Positions 9,046 to 17,521 of a stretch of 64,000 bases of DNA are shown here, piece after piece. Source of the stretch: CALOCN01 sp942491735 (GTDB lineage Bacteria; Eisenbacteria; RBG-16-71-46; JABDJR01); NCBI GenBank assembly GCA_942491735.1, contig CALOCN010000001.1:806001-870000 (forward strand), in the 5' to 3' direction. Both the position numbers and the translations under genes were made by a program. Every line of letters begins with the position of its first letter. The first letter of the stretch is position 1. The notes under the pieces are model-generated. The model did no database searches. It was not told the origin of the DNA and saw nothing but the letters and a program-made list of their open reading frames with translations.

Positions 9046-9106
9046 AACATTACCCCCCTACCCGGCGCGTGGGTAGGGGGGCGGTTGCGGGCCACGATGT
9101 TGGGGT

Positions 9107-12100
9107 TCAGCGAACCAGGACCAGTTTTCCCCCCTCGGATCCACGCGATGTTTCCACGCGGTACAGATAGACCCCGGCGGTGAGCCGACGCCCCTGGCGA
9201 TCCACGCCGTTCCAGGGGATCTCGTGCCGGCCCGCGGCCAGGGATCCGCTGAACGGCATCGCCACCTCGCGCCCCTGGGTGTCGAACACCCGGATGGTCA
9301 CCGGGCCGTCCTCGGGGAGTCCCAGCTGGAAACGGGTGGCGCTGCGCACCGGGTTGGGGTGCGCGGCGAGGGTCAGCGTGGCAACCGGTGGGGCCCCGGC
9401 GGCGAGTACGGCGGGGCCGTGCCAGGTCACATCTCCGCCGCGGGAAATCTCGGCCAACCAATAGCGGGTTTCCTCCCGGCCGGGATCCGGATCATGGAAC
9501 GTGAACTCCGGTCCGCCCACCAGCGGGGTCGCGGTGAGTTGCTCCCGCTCTCCAGACCGTGCTTCCCGATGAACATGGAAGCCGGCGAAGGTGTCGGTAC
9601 TGTTGGCAATGGACCAGTTCAGCACGGCACCCTCCCCGGACCGGGTCGCCGAGAGGGTCTGCAACTCCACCGGGACCAGGAAGCCGTCGCACGGCCGAAA
9701 CCCGTTCTGGGCGAAACCGATCGTTCCGACATCGAAGGGGCTCAGTTCGGTTTCCTGTGCGGAGCAGTCGGCCACGGTGATGTTGCCGGTGCCCGAGGGA
9801 TACTCGTCGATCGTGAACGAGCCCCCGTTGTAGGCATAGACGTAGAAGGACCCCACCACGGCGTGGATTCCCAGGTCCGGGCGGCCCGACACGGTGCCGA
9901 GCTGGCAGTTGGTCTGCACGGCCCAGGTGAGGGTGTTGCCCGAGCCCGAAGCGGGCCATTGGGGAAAGGGGAACTCCAGGTCGGTGCAGAAAGTCCACTC
10001 CGCTACGGCGATCTCGGGGGAGTACTCGATCCCGAACCGTGCTCCGGCCACCCCGCTTCCGGTCGAGACCTGCGCCACCACCAGGTAGAGATCGTATGGG
10101 GTGCCGAGTTCCCCCACCACGGTGTGCTCGGTGCAGGGCACCTCGGTGGGAGAACGTCCCCCCGCAGTTGAGGGAACGCAGATCTGACTCGAAGGCCCGA
10201 TGGGCCGGGGCTGCAGGTGGAGCGACAACTTGGCGTCACCGGCTCCTCCGGGATCGGAGTACCCGAAACCGGTCATGGGTACGTCGGGGCAATCGGTTCC
10301 GGTGGAGAGATCGCAAGCGTGCAGTCCCGGCAGGGTCGGGGAGAAACGGACGCTAACGTTGCGCGTCGCACCCGGAGCCAGGGTGAAGGCGCCCCCCCCC
10401 AAAAGGATCGCATAGTCCGTGCAGGTCTCGGTGATGAACCCACTCACGGAACTGCCACCGGTGTTCCGGAGCACCAGGGTGCGCTGGGCCGAGGCGCCCA
10501 GTTCCAGGCTGCCGAAATCGAGCAGGGAGGGGACGGCGAGACAGCCGTCCCCCGCATCACCGGTACCCTCGACCAGGATCGTGGCGCACTCGGATCCGAG
10601 GTCGATCTGACAGGAAACGGGACCTTCCGTGGTGGGGGTGAACCGGACCTCAAAGGTGACCGATTGCCCCGGATTCAGGCTCGGGATGATGCCCACGATG
10701 GAGAAATCGGGGCAGTTCTCGGTGACGGTAAGGTCCAGGGGGTCCTGGCTGTTGTTTCGCACCAGAACCGAAACGGAGCGCGTGGTTCCGATGAGGGTGT
10801 TACCGAAGTCATGCTCGGTCGGGGTGACAAAACAGGGCGGATCCGGAGGCGGCTCCGCACAAGGGGATACGCAGGGGTTGCATCCGGGCGAAAGGTTTGT
10901 CGAAAACTTGACCGAGCCTACGCTGGAGAGCGGGATGTCCTCTGCCGTTGCGGTGCAGTCCGCCACCTGGAGATCCTGATTCTGGACGAAATTGCGCCGG
11001 GTGATCCGCAGCTCATCCCCGCTGTACGCGTAGGCGTAGAACGCTCCGAGCACGGCGTGGACCCCTTCCTCGGGATGGGTTGGAATGATGTCGCGCTGAC
11101 AGTTGGTGGCGGCGGAGAAGGTCACCACGTTTCCGGAACCTGCACCGGGCCAGCCGTTGGCCGGGAAGTCGATATCGCCGCAGAGCGTCCAGCCGAAGAT
11201 ATCCACCCCGATCGAGCTGAGACCGTTGTAGTCGATGCCAAAGACCGCCCCCGCGATGCCATCCGAGGGAGGAACTCCGGTGGCCACGACATAGACGGAT
11301 CGCCCTTCCAGGAGCGGGGAGATCACCGAGTACTGGGAACAGGGAAGGGTGGGCGCAGCCTGGTTGCAGATCAGGGACTGCTTGCTCACCTGAACCGTGG
11401 AGTGCAGGGCGATCATGGCGTCGGAGAGCGAACTCCCCCCATGGCCGTTGAGCTGGATGCTTCCACAAGTGAGACCGGTCTGCACGACGCATCCCTTGGG
11501 ACCTTCGGTAGTGGGCTGGAACCGTGCCACGATGGTGTGGGTTTCCCCCGGTGCGAGGCTGAACGGACCGGAGCCCACGATAATTGCGAAGTCGGAGCAG
11601 GACGCACTGACCTCCCCGTTGATCGTCGTGTTGGAGTTGTTGAGCATCGTGATCGTGGAGTCGGCCATGGAGCCCAGATCCACGGAGCCGAAGTTGACCG
11701 TCTGCGGAACGACGATGCAGGCCTCGGTGCCGGATCCGCTCAGGGAGATCGGCCCGCAGGGAAGGCCCAGGTCCAGAATGCACGAGGTGGGACCCAATTG
11801 CTGCGGACTGAAGCGGAGGGTCAGGTCCAGGAACTCACCCGGATCGAGGGTGAAGGGTCCGGAACCCGCAATGACGGAGAAAGCCCCGCACGTGGCCGGG
11901 ACGAACCCGCTCACCGGGCCGGCACTGTTGTTGGTGACGGTCAATGCTTCGTCGTTGAAACCGGTGACAAAGGTGGGGGGAAAAACGAGGGACGTCGGAG
12001 AGAAGGAGCACGGATTGACTCCGGTTCCCCGGAGGGTCGCGGTGCCGCATTCGATCCCCGCGGAAAGGGTGCAGGTCTGGAGTCCTGCCTGGGTCGGCGA

Positions 12101-12949
12101 AAACGTAACGCCCACCGTCAACGTATCGCCCGGGTTGAGGGAGAAAGGCCCTCCGCCCCCGTCGAGGGAGAAATCCGTGCACCCACCGACCAGGGCGAGG
12201 TTTCCCGAGACGACGATTGGCCCCAGGTTGACCACAAGTACGGTCCCGCTCGTTGTGTCCCCGATGAGGGTGGGGTCAATGCCGGGGGGAACCACATCCA
12301 CGTCACAGACCGCGCCGCCGCAGTCACCCAGACAGGGATTGCATCCGTTGGCGCTGGCCGCATCGAACTCGACGAAGCCCAGATCCGTGGCGTCGATGGA
12401 TGTCACGGCGGAAGAGCAATCGGCAACCTGGAGTTCCGCCGGGGATACGTTGTTGTTGGGAGTCAGGGCGAGGAAGTCCTGGGAATAGGCGTACACGTAG
12501 AAGGCGCCCGCCACGGCGGGGCTCGAGCGTTGACAATGGATCGAGGGCGCCCAGGTGATCCGACTGCTGGAGCCGGCGGTGGGCCAGCCGCCGTTGGGGC
12601 CGGTTTGGTCGAACTCGAGATCCGCGCAGAGTGTCCAGCCGAAGATGTCCACGCCCTGGCTGAGGGTGTTGTCGTAGGCAAGCCCCACCGAGATGCCCGC
12701 CACGCCCGGGTCGGGGATGCCGCCGGGGAAGTCCGTGATGAGATAGACGGAGTAGGGCGTGTTGAGGCCGCCCTCCGTGGTGATGGAGCCGCAAGCCGGG
12801 ACCGCCGTGTCGCACGCGAATACGGGAACGTGCTCTCCCACATGGAGACCCAGTTTGGCTCCGGAGAGTGACTGGGCCTGTACGCCGGTGGCGGTGACCA
12901 GCAGGAGCAGGGTGACCGCCGCTGAGAGAGAGTTGGCTCTGACGCGCAT
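9107..12949 (-). CDS. giant secreted protein of Cys-rich and ASH modules with FlgD-like C-terminus
   Basis: 1280 residues if started at the ATG at 12949 (GGGAGG seven nt upstream; the ATG at 12952 is too close). A signal peptide ends VQAQS. Three copies of a ~190-residue Cys-containing module follow, at about 30-215, 525-710 and 900-1085. Shared signature: Y.VYL..., G.AG..FGI.Y, W(T)LC.D..., WP..GSGN, NCQ, (G)AFY.YAY, VADC and a closing P-C. Between them are ASH/choice-of-anchor D Ig domains ('NFGSVDLGS', 'GSGPFSLAPG', 'RFQPTTEGP'), each with a Cys pair. A fibronectin-like segment and a FlgD-like/T9SS-like sorting domain ('HPNPVRSATRFQLGLPEDG', 'VFDTQGREV', 'AGRHEIPWNG', 'GVYLYRVE') complete it. 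A probable surface or extracellular structural or binding protein. A paralogue is at 27134-30346 and a ruined copy at 13043-13477. Confidence 0.8.
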   Translation of the reverse strand: MRVRANSLSAAVTLLLLVTATGVQAQSLSGAKLGLHVGEHVPVFACDTAVPACGSITTEGGLNTPYSVYLITDFPGGIPDPGVAGISVGLAYDNTLSQGVDIFGWTLCADLEFDQTGPNGGWPTAGSSSRITWAPSIHCQRSSPAVAGAFYVYAYSQDFLALTPNNNVSPAELQVADCSSAVTSIDATDLGFVEFDAASANGCNPCLGDCGGAVCDVDVVPPGIDPTLIGDTTSGTVLVVNLGPIVVSGNLALVGGCTDFSLDGGGGPFSLNPGDTLTVGVTFSPTQAGLQTCTLSAGIECGTATLRGTGVNPCSFSPTSLVFPPTFVTGFNDEALTVTNNSAGPVSGFVPATCGAFSVIAGSGPFTLDPGEFLDLTLRFSPQQLGPTSCILDLGLPCGPISLSGSGTEACIVVPQTVNFGSVDLGSMADSTITMLNNSNTTINGEVSASCSDFAIIVGSGPFSLAPGETHTIVARFQPTTEGPKGCVVQTGLTCGSIQLNGHGGSSLSDAMIALHSTVQVSKQSLICNQAAPTLPCSQYSVISPLLEGRSVYVVATGVPPSDGIAGAVFGIDYNGLSSIGVDIFGWTLCGDIDFPANGWPGAGSGNVVTFSAATNCQRDIIPTHPEEGVHAVLGAFYAYAYSGDELRITRRNFVQNQDLQVADCTATAEDIPLSSVGSVKFSTNLSPGCNPCVSPCAEPPPDPPCFVTPTEHDFGNTLIGTTRSVSVLVRNNSQDPLDLTVTENCPDFSIVGIIPSLNPGQSVTFEVRFTPTTEGPVSCQIDLGSECATILVEGTGDAGDGCLAVPSLLDFGSLELGASAQRTLVLRNTGGSSVSGFITETCTDYAILLGGGAFTLAPGATRNVSVRFSPTLPGLHACDLSTGTDCPDVPMTGFGYSDPGGAGDAKLSLHLQPRPIGPSSQICVPSTAGGRSPTEVPCTEHTVVGELGTPYDLYLVVAQVSTGSGVAGARFGIEYSPEIAVAEWTFCTDLEFPFPQWPASGSGNTLTWAVQTNCQLGTVSGRPDLGIHAVVGSFYVYAYNGGSFTIDEYPSGTGNITVADCSAQETELSPFDVGTIGFAQNGFRPCDGFLVPVELQTLSATRSGEGAVLNWSIANSTDTFAGFHVHREARSGEREQLTATPLVGGPEFTFHDPDPGREETRYWLAEISRGGDVTWHGPAVLAAGAPPVATLTLAAHPNPVRSATRFQLGLPEDGPVTIRVFDTQGREVAMPFSGSLAAGRHEIPWNGVDRQGRRLTAGVYLYRVETSRGSEGGKLVLVR
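9153..9250. repeat. 98-bp near-identical repeat, copy A (FlgD-like C-terminus coding)
   Basis: This segment encodes the heart of the FlgD-like domain (GSLAAGRHEIPWNGVDRQGR and onward). It matches 13089-13186 with five differences in 98 bases by eye. Such DNA-level identity is far above that between the other FlgD-like domains in the window, pointing to recent duplication or gene conversion between this gene and the neighbouring pseudogene. Confidence 0.75.
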
Positions 12950-13042
12950 CATGTAACCTCCCGCGCTTCCCAACACGCCGTTGGGCGGCGACATTAGCCC
13001 TGTGGGATCCAATCGCAACCGTGGCCGGATTTCTAACGTCGG

Positions 13043-13477
13043 TCAGCGCACCACGGTGAACTTCCCGTTTCGAACTCCCCCGCCGGTCTCCACGCGGTAC
13101 AGATAGACGCCGGCGGTGAGCCGACGCCCCTGCCGATCCACGCCGTTCCAGGGGATCTCGTGCCGCCCCGCAGCGAGGGATCCGCTGGCGGATTCGGAAG
13201 GTCCGACTGTCGGTATCGCCGACTGCGATCGCTCCGAAGTCCAGGACGTCTCGTATGACCAGACAGTCCGACTGGGCACAGGCGGTCAGGCATGGGTTGC
13301 CTCCCGGGGACATGGAAACGGAGAACCGGGAACGTCGGCGACCAGGTACACCGAGTACGGGGTCAGCAGATCACCGGAGGTGGCAATCGCCCGGCAATCG
13401 GGGACCAGGAACCCGGTCTGACACGGGGCGAGGGTGGCGAGCATCAAGCGAATGCGTACGCTGGGCTGGAGTACCAT
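13043..13477 (-). pseudogene. collapsed paralogue of the Cys-rich/ASH secreted protein
   Basis: Three pieces of one protein lie in order but in three different frames. The piece starting at 13477 (ATG with GGAGG six nt upstream) resembles the start of the Cys-rich module, with 'LLTPYSVYLVADVPG' matching 'LNTPYSVYLITDFPG' of the intact gene. A middle piece (about 13310-13200) reads 'GNPCLTACAQ' and then 'DVLDFGAIAVGD', i.e. the module end plus the first ASH strand. The last piece (13186-13043) is the FlgD-like end, 'GSLAAGRHEIPWNG...VYLYRVE' to 'GKFTVVR' and a stop. Most of the module and all later domains are missing at the two junctions, so this is an internally deleted, frameshifted remnant. 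Its ribosome site is still recognisable, but no signal peptide is encoded. Confidence 0.7.
13089..13186. repeat. 98-bp near-identical repeat, copy B (in pseudogene)
   Basis: Partner of 9153-9250. The match stops abruptly at the GGATCCGCT where the pseudogene's second deletion junction lies (13186/13187), consistent with the junction being the edge of the rearrangement. Confidence 0.75.
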
Positions 13478-13680
13478 GGGGAACCTCCAGGCTGCCCGGA
13501 TTGGCCGAGGGGGGCAGTCGTCTTGTTGGCAAGCAGAAGAGGTGAAGCAGCCTCTGGAAGAGTATAGCCGCGCTTTTCGATTTCCGCTCGTTGGCCCTGA
13601 ATCGTGTGCCCTATGCCACCTAGGCGCCGGGCGCGGGCCGCTCACTGTTTGGACCCGCGATTCGACCGACGGTTACGGAC

Positions 13681-15075
13681 CTACTGCGCTTCCAGCTTCG
13701 AGATGCGCCACGCCCCGTCGACCTGCACCACGCTCATCCTCATCATGCGTTTGGTGGACTGGCGGGGTCCCTGCCTGGGGTCGAGGGTGCGGGACTCCTC
13801 GAATCGTACTGATGGAGAATTTTGCGAAACATCGACCGCAATACTGTTCAGCGATATGTCCTGGCTCTTGAGCATGGCAAAAGACCGCTCGATTCGATCC
13901 CGGGACCCGGAATCCAGGTTGGTCCAGAGGGCGGCATAGGCACTCGCGTCCAGATTTTCCAGCGCGTCGCGATAAGCGTTCAACAGGGCGCGGATCCCGG
14001 TCTCCGGGTCATCCACCGGCGCCGTGGGGGGGGTGGGTGCGGGTGACGGCGCCTCCGTCTTCTCCGGCAGCGGATCCGGCTCCCTGGCCTCGCGCCTCGC
14101 CGTCTTCAGGGCCACGATCTCCCGTTGCCAGGCAATTCCCTGGGGGTCCGAGGCGGCCAGCTGCAACAGTTCCTGGATATTGCCCTCGGCACCCGCCAGA
14201 TCCCCGCCCTCGATCTGCAGCGGAATCGTCGCCTTGAGGGCGCGGACCCGCGCCCGCTGACGATCTCCCTGGCGTCCCGCGGCGATGTCGCGGGACCACC
14301 GGGACGCATCCGGGTCTCCGGGAGCGGCGACCAGCAGCTCCGCGACCAGCGCATCGGCCTCGGTCCAGTTCTTCCCCTGCAGCAGATCGGCAATGCGCTC
14401 CTTGAGACCGGCCACCTTGGCGTCGGTTCCCTCGTGGCCCGGTTCCTCCGGATTCGCGTCGATGGCCACGGATCCGTCGCTGGGAACCAACGGGACATGG
14501 ATCGGCTCGTTGTCGCCGGGGCCGAGCAGGAAATTGAAATGGACGTCCTCGAACCCGTCCTTGCGCAGGATGACCTCGACCGGTCCCGGCGATTCGATGG
14601 TGACCGTGACCGGGGTCGTCCCCTGGGGGCGATCGCTGATGATGACGTTGGCGCCCTGGGGGTCCGAGGTAACGTTCCACTGGGCAATGAGCGCCTGGCG
14701 AGGGACCTCGCGATGACGGACGCGAATCACCCGCTTCCCGGAGTTCAGGTCACCCGGATCGATCCGGTAGGGATTCTCGAAGGTGTAGTCCGCTTCGCGC
14801 TCCGGATCGACCGCGGTCAGCCGCAGATTGACCGGTTCATCCGACTCGACGGTGAGCGACAAGTCGGCCGTACCGTCGCCCCGGGTGACCCCCAGGGAAG
14901 CTTCCACCCCTACCTGCCACACCTCGATACCGGAGAGGGCGTGCCCATCCTCGTCCGAGACCTTCAGGAGCAGGGAGCCCGAATCCCCACATCCGGTCAG
15001 GCAGGCGAACAGGGCTGCCAGAATCGCCCACCGTCCCCACGGGGCGAGCTGCAAACGGAAGTGGGAGAGGCGCAT
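13681..15075 (-). CDS. PEGA-domain lipoprotein with NTF2-like C-terminal domain
   Basis: A 464-residue lipoprotein (lipobox LTGC, about residue 29). A carboxypeptidase-regulatory-like β-domain spans about 33-125. A PEGA domain follows at about 133-195 ('WNVTSDPQGANVIISDRPQG', 'TPVTVTIESPGPVEVILRKDGFE'). Helical TPR-like sequence runs from about 210-330, then a Pro-rich linker. The C-terminal ~115 residues ('IRALLNAYRDALENLDASAYAALW') look like a SnoaL/NTF2-like cone. PEGA domains occur on surface-layer or cell-wall-associated proteins. The start lies one nt beyond the stop of the upstream gene, so the two form an operon. Confidence 0.7.
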   Translation of the reverse strand: MRLSHFRLQLAPWGRWAILAALFACLTGCGDSGSLLLKVSDEDGHALSGIEVWQVGVEASLGVTRGDGTADLSLTVESDEPVNLRLTAVDPEREADYTFENPYRIDPGDLNSGKRVIRVRHREVPRQALIAQWNVTSDPQGANVIISDRPQGTTPVTVTIESPGPVEVILRKDGFEDVHFNFLLGPGDNEPIHVPLVPSDGSVAIDANPEEPGHEGTDAKVAGLKERIADLLQGKNWTEADALVAELLVAAPGDPDASRWSRDIAAGRQGDRQRARVRALKATIPLQIEGGDLAGAEGNIQELLQLAASDPQGIAWQREIVALKTARREAREPDPLPEKTEAPSPAPTPPTAPVDDPETGIRALLNAYRDALENLDASAYAALWTNLDSGSRDRIERSFAMLKSQDISLNSIAVDVSQNSPSVRFEESRTLDPRQGPRQSTKRMMRMSVVQVDGAWRISKLEAQ

Positions 15076-15076
15076 G

Positions 15077-16021
15077 TCAGGATTCCAATTGGGAAACGGC
15101 GGGTTCGCTGAGGGGGCGTGGTCGAGGGGCCGGTCCCTCCTCGGAGTCCGAGAAGGCGACCCGGAACCGTAGTTCGGTCTGCGGAAAGACGATGTCCCCG
15201 GCGGGCCAAGAGGTCAAGGGAAAGGTCACGGCCTCGACCTGGCGGAGCCCTCCGCCCCCGGCCCGGGACCAGGCGGCGAGCTCCACCGTGTGATCGGCAC
15301 GCAGCGGTACGGTCACCAGGTCCCCGAGTTGCAACCGTCGGGAAGTGGTGACCAGCTCTCCGGTCCCATTCCGCACCGTGATGACCAGGTTGTAGGAGGG
15401 GGGGGTCAGGGTGACCCGCGCCTCCAGGGCGCCAATGCCCGGTGGAGTGCCAAGATAGGTCCCGGCGTGCAGATCCACTTCCTGGTACACCAGGGTCTGG
15501 CGATGCCAGGGCCGGGCAACCCGGTGCATTGCGTCGCCAACCGGGGTGGCCAGGGCATGACCGAGCAGGACTCGACCCGGCATGGACGTATCCATCTTGT
15601 CCTGGAACGTCCCGTACGTCTCTGCCAGCGCCCGCAACTCGCCGCCGCCGGATTCCACCTGGTCCGCGAGTGCCCGCAACCGGGACGAGGCATCCGGAGC
15701 CACCCAGCGCCACCACGACTCGGACTCCCGGATCATGGCGTCCCGGGTGTCGCCGAGGCTGCGCGTGTCCCGCGGCACGATGTGGGAGACCTGGATGCGC
15801 CGGAGCGCCTGGGAGGTGAGGACCATCAGGGCGATGCCCAGGATGGCCACGGTCGAGACAACGAGGGCGATGCCGGTGCTCCCACGGGAAAGAGACGCCG
15901 GTTCCGCGGCGCCGGGTGGCCGCACCGGCAGCGACGCAGGGGCGGCCGAACGCCACAGCCTCACCCCGATGGAGCGTGCGATGAGACCCGTGAGGGATAG
16001 CTGGTGTGGTTTATCGGACAT
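15077..16021 (-). CDS. hypothetical membrane-anchored protein
   Basis: 314 residues; not recognised. A single transmembrane helix at about 50-70 (GIALVVSTVAILGIALMVLT) follows a basic, Pro-rich N-terminus, giving a cytoplasmic tail and a large extracytoplasmic part. The latter has a helical segment at 75-160 and a β-rich half from 170 on ('VTLTPPSYNLVITVRNGTGE', 'TVELAAWSRAGGGG'). The ATG at 16021 has only a weak upstream ribosome site. It precedes the PEGA lipoprotein with a one-nt gap, so the two products may work together at the envelope. The gene is divergent from the SDR gene. Confidence 0.6.
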   Translation of the reverse strand: MSDKPHQLSLTGLIARSIGVRLWRSAAPASLPVRPPGAAEPASLSRGSTGIALVVSTVAILGIALMVLTSQALRRIQVSHIVPRDTRSLGDTRDAMIRESESWWRWVAPDASSRLRALADQVESGGGELRALAETYGTFQDKMDTSMPGRVLLGHALATPVGDAMHRVARPWHRQTLVYQEVDLHAGTYLGTPPGIGALEARVTLTPPSYNLVITVRNGTGELVTTSRRLQLGDLVTVPLRADHTVELAAWSRAGGGGLRQVEAVTFPLTSWPAGDIVFPQTELRFRVAFSDSEEGPAPRPRPLSEPAVSQLES

Positions 16022-16114
16022 GGTAGGGGGCGCGCGTCCACCTCGACATGGGACGGGCGACGGCGCATTATAGCGGTCCGTCCCACACCTGACGATGCGG
16101 CCCAAGGGGGAATC

Positions 16115-16960
16115 ATGGCGCGGCTGAAGGATCGGGTTGCGATTGTCACGGGGGCGAGCCGGGGAATCGGGCGCACCGTGGCCCTGGCTCTGGCCCGCGA
16201 GGGCGCCGCGGTGACGGTCGCCGCCAAGAGCACGACCTCCCGGACGTCCCTGCCGGGGTCGATCCACACCGTGGCCCACGAGATCGAGGCCGCGGGAGGG
16301 CGCGCCCTCCCGGTCAAATGCGATGTCCGTCGGGATGAGGAGGTGGAGGCGATGGTCGCGGCCACCCTGGGGGCCTTTGGTCGTCTCGATATCCTCATCC
16401 ACAACGCCGGAGCCCTCTGGTGGCAGGACGTTCTGGACACCCCCATGAAGCGGTTCGACCTGGTCATGGACGTCAACGTGAGGGGTGCTTTCGCCACGGC
16501 TCGCGCCGCCTTGCCCCACCTGATCGAGGCCGGAGGGGGCCATGTCCTGACCTATTCGCCCCCCCTGGACCTAAGGGCGCTTCCCGGCAAGGTGGCCTAC
16601 CTCATCAGCAAGTTCGGGATGACCCTGGTCATGCAGGGACTGGCCGAGGAGGTACGGGAGCAGAAGGTCTCGGCCAATGCCTTGTGGCCGGTCACGGCCA
16701 TCGAAAGCCAGGCCACCATCAACTTCCGCATCGGGGAGCCCAGGACGTGGCGCAAGGCGGATATCATGGCCGACGCCACCCTGGAACTGGTGACCACCCC
16801 TCCCGGGCAGGTCAGCGGCCGTGCCCTTCTCGACGAGGACTACCTGAGGGAGCGGGGATGGACGGATTTCACCGGATACCGGGTGGATCCGGATTTCGAA
16901 CCGCCCCGGGTCCTGCCTCGGGACTTGCCGAGCCGCGGGAACATCAAGGATCTGGGTTGA
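16115..16960 (+). CDS. short-chain dehydrogenase/reductase, HSDL2-like
   Basis: A 281-residue Rossmann-fold oxidoreductase. The cofactor glycine motif TGASRGIG is at about 13-20, and 'IHNAG' matches the NNAG structural motif. The catalytic Ser region is 'TYSPPLDL', and Tyr/Lys is in 'YLISK' (YxxxK). The segment 'LPGSIHTVAHEIEAAGGRAL', 'TPMKRFDLVMDVNVRG' and 'NALWPVTAIES' follow the pattern of hydroxysteroid dehydrogenase-like 2 proteins, a branch linked to lipid or fatty-acid metabolism. The start ATG is supported by AAGGGGG seven nt upstream. A -10-like TTATAG lies about 45 nt upstream. It ends within the promoter of the Fur-family gene. Confidence 0.85.
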   Translation: MARLKDRVAIVTGASRGIGRTVALALAREGAAVTVAAKSTTSRTSLPGSIHTVAHEIEAAGGRALPVKCDVRRDEEVEAMVAATLGAFGRLDILIHNAGALWWQDVLDTPMKRFDLVMDVNVRGAFATARAALPHLIEAGGGHVLTYSPPLDLRALPGKVAYLISKFGMTLVMQGLAEEVREQKVSANALWPVTAIESQATINFRIGEPRTWRKADIMADATLELVTTPPGQVSGRALLDEDYLRERGWTDFTGYRVDPDFEPPRVLPRDLPSRGNIKDLG

Positions 16961-16999
16961 CAGTGCCCTCGTGTTGTTGAAGAATCGGAATCATTCCGA
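16957..16999 (+). promoter_or_regulatory. promoter and self-operator of the Fur/PerR gene
   Basis: TTGACA (16957-16962), a 17-nt spacer, and AAGAAT (16980-16985) form a sigma-70-type promoter whose -35 overlaps the SDR stop codon. Overlapping its -10 is a perfect 7-1-7 palindrome, TCGGAATCATTCCGA (16985-16999), the geometry of Fur-superfamily boxes. It directly abuts the ATG at 17001. Occupancy would block the polymerase, so autorepression is the natural reading. Confidence 0.65.
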
Positions 17000-17000
17000 A

Positions 17001-17507
17001 ATGACTCCTATTACGAACTCACCCCAATCAGACGACAACGCGGCCCGGAGCGGGCTGGCTGAACGGCTACGCGTTGCCGGGCTTCGTGTTACGGGACCCA
17101 GGGTTGCCATTCTCGGTTTCCTGGCCGAGGACCGGACGCATCCCACCGCGGAACAGATCTGCGTCTCCTTGGCCAAGGAACACCCGTCCCTCTCCTTGTC
17201 GACCGTGTACGCCACCCTCGAGACCTTCGCCAGGACGGGGCTCATTCGCCGGCTCCACGGCGGGTCCGGCAAGGTGCGCGTGGACGGCACCGCTCCGGAT
17301 CACGATCACGCGCTCTGCCGTCTGTGCGGATCGGTCTTCGATGTCGGGCGGGACCTTGTGCCCCGGCCCGACGCGCCTCCCCGGTTACCCAGCGGCATGG
17401 CGGTAACCGACATGCACATCACGTACGAAGTTGAGTGTCCCGACTGCCGACCGGCAGGAGAGACGCCCTCCCTTGACACCGATACCTCGGCCGAACCCGG
17501 CCGGTGA
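17001..17507 (+). CDS. Fur-family regulator (PerR-like)
   Basis: A 168-residue protein with the Fur layout: an N-terminal winged helix ('LRVTGPRVAILGFLAEDRTHPTAEQI', 'LSLSTVYATLETFARTGLI') and a C-terminal dimer/metal domain ('DHDHALCRLCG', 'VECPDC') with two CxxC motifs for structural zinc. Placement directly before rubrerythrin argues for a peroxide-sensing PerR role rather than iron uptake control. The ATG at 17001 is preferred to a GTG at 16971, which would lie between -35 and -10; the leader is then only about nine nt and has no ribosome site. Its TGA overlaps a GTG just upstream of the rubrerythrin ATG. Confidence 0.8.
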   Translation: MTPITNSPQSDDNAARSGLAERLRVAGLRVTGPRVAILGFLAEDRTHPTAEQICVSLAKEHPSLSLSTVYATLETFARTGLIRRLHGGSGKVRVDGTAPDHDHALCRLCGSVFDVGRDLVPRPDAPPRLPSGMAVTDMHITYEVECPDCRPAGETPSLDTDTSAEPGR

Positions 17508-17521
17508 AAGGAGAGCCTGCC

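Noticed and set aside
10217..12871. An 884-codon open frame on the plus strand opposite the giant secreted protein
   Set aside because: It is a GC-driven antisense shadow: composition is Gly/Arg/Val-rich, there is no domain pattern, and the minus strand encodes repeated ASH and Cys-rich modules plus a signal peptide.
9107..13477. CRISPR-like or satellite repeats suggested by recurring short strings
   Set aside because: The recurrences are in-frame protein modules of irregular spacing and diverged sequence; no regular repeat-spacer array exists in the window.
13043..13477. Treating the three-frame remnant as a sequencing frameshift in one intact gene
   Set aside because: Joining the frames still leaves most of the Cys-rich module and all later ASH domains missing, so real deletions are needed, not single-base errors.
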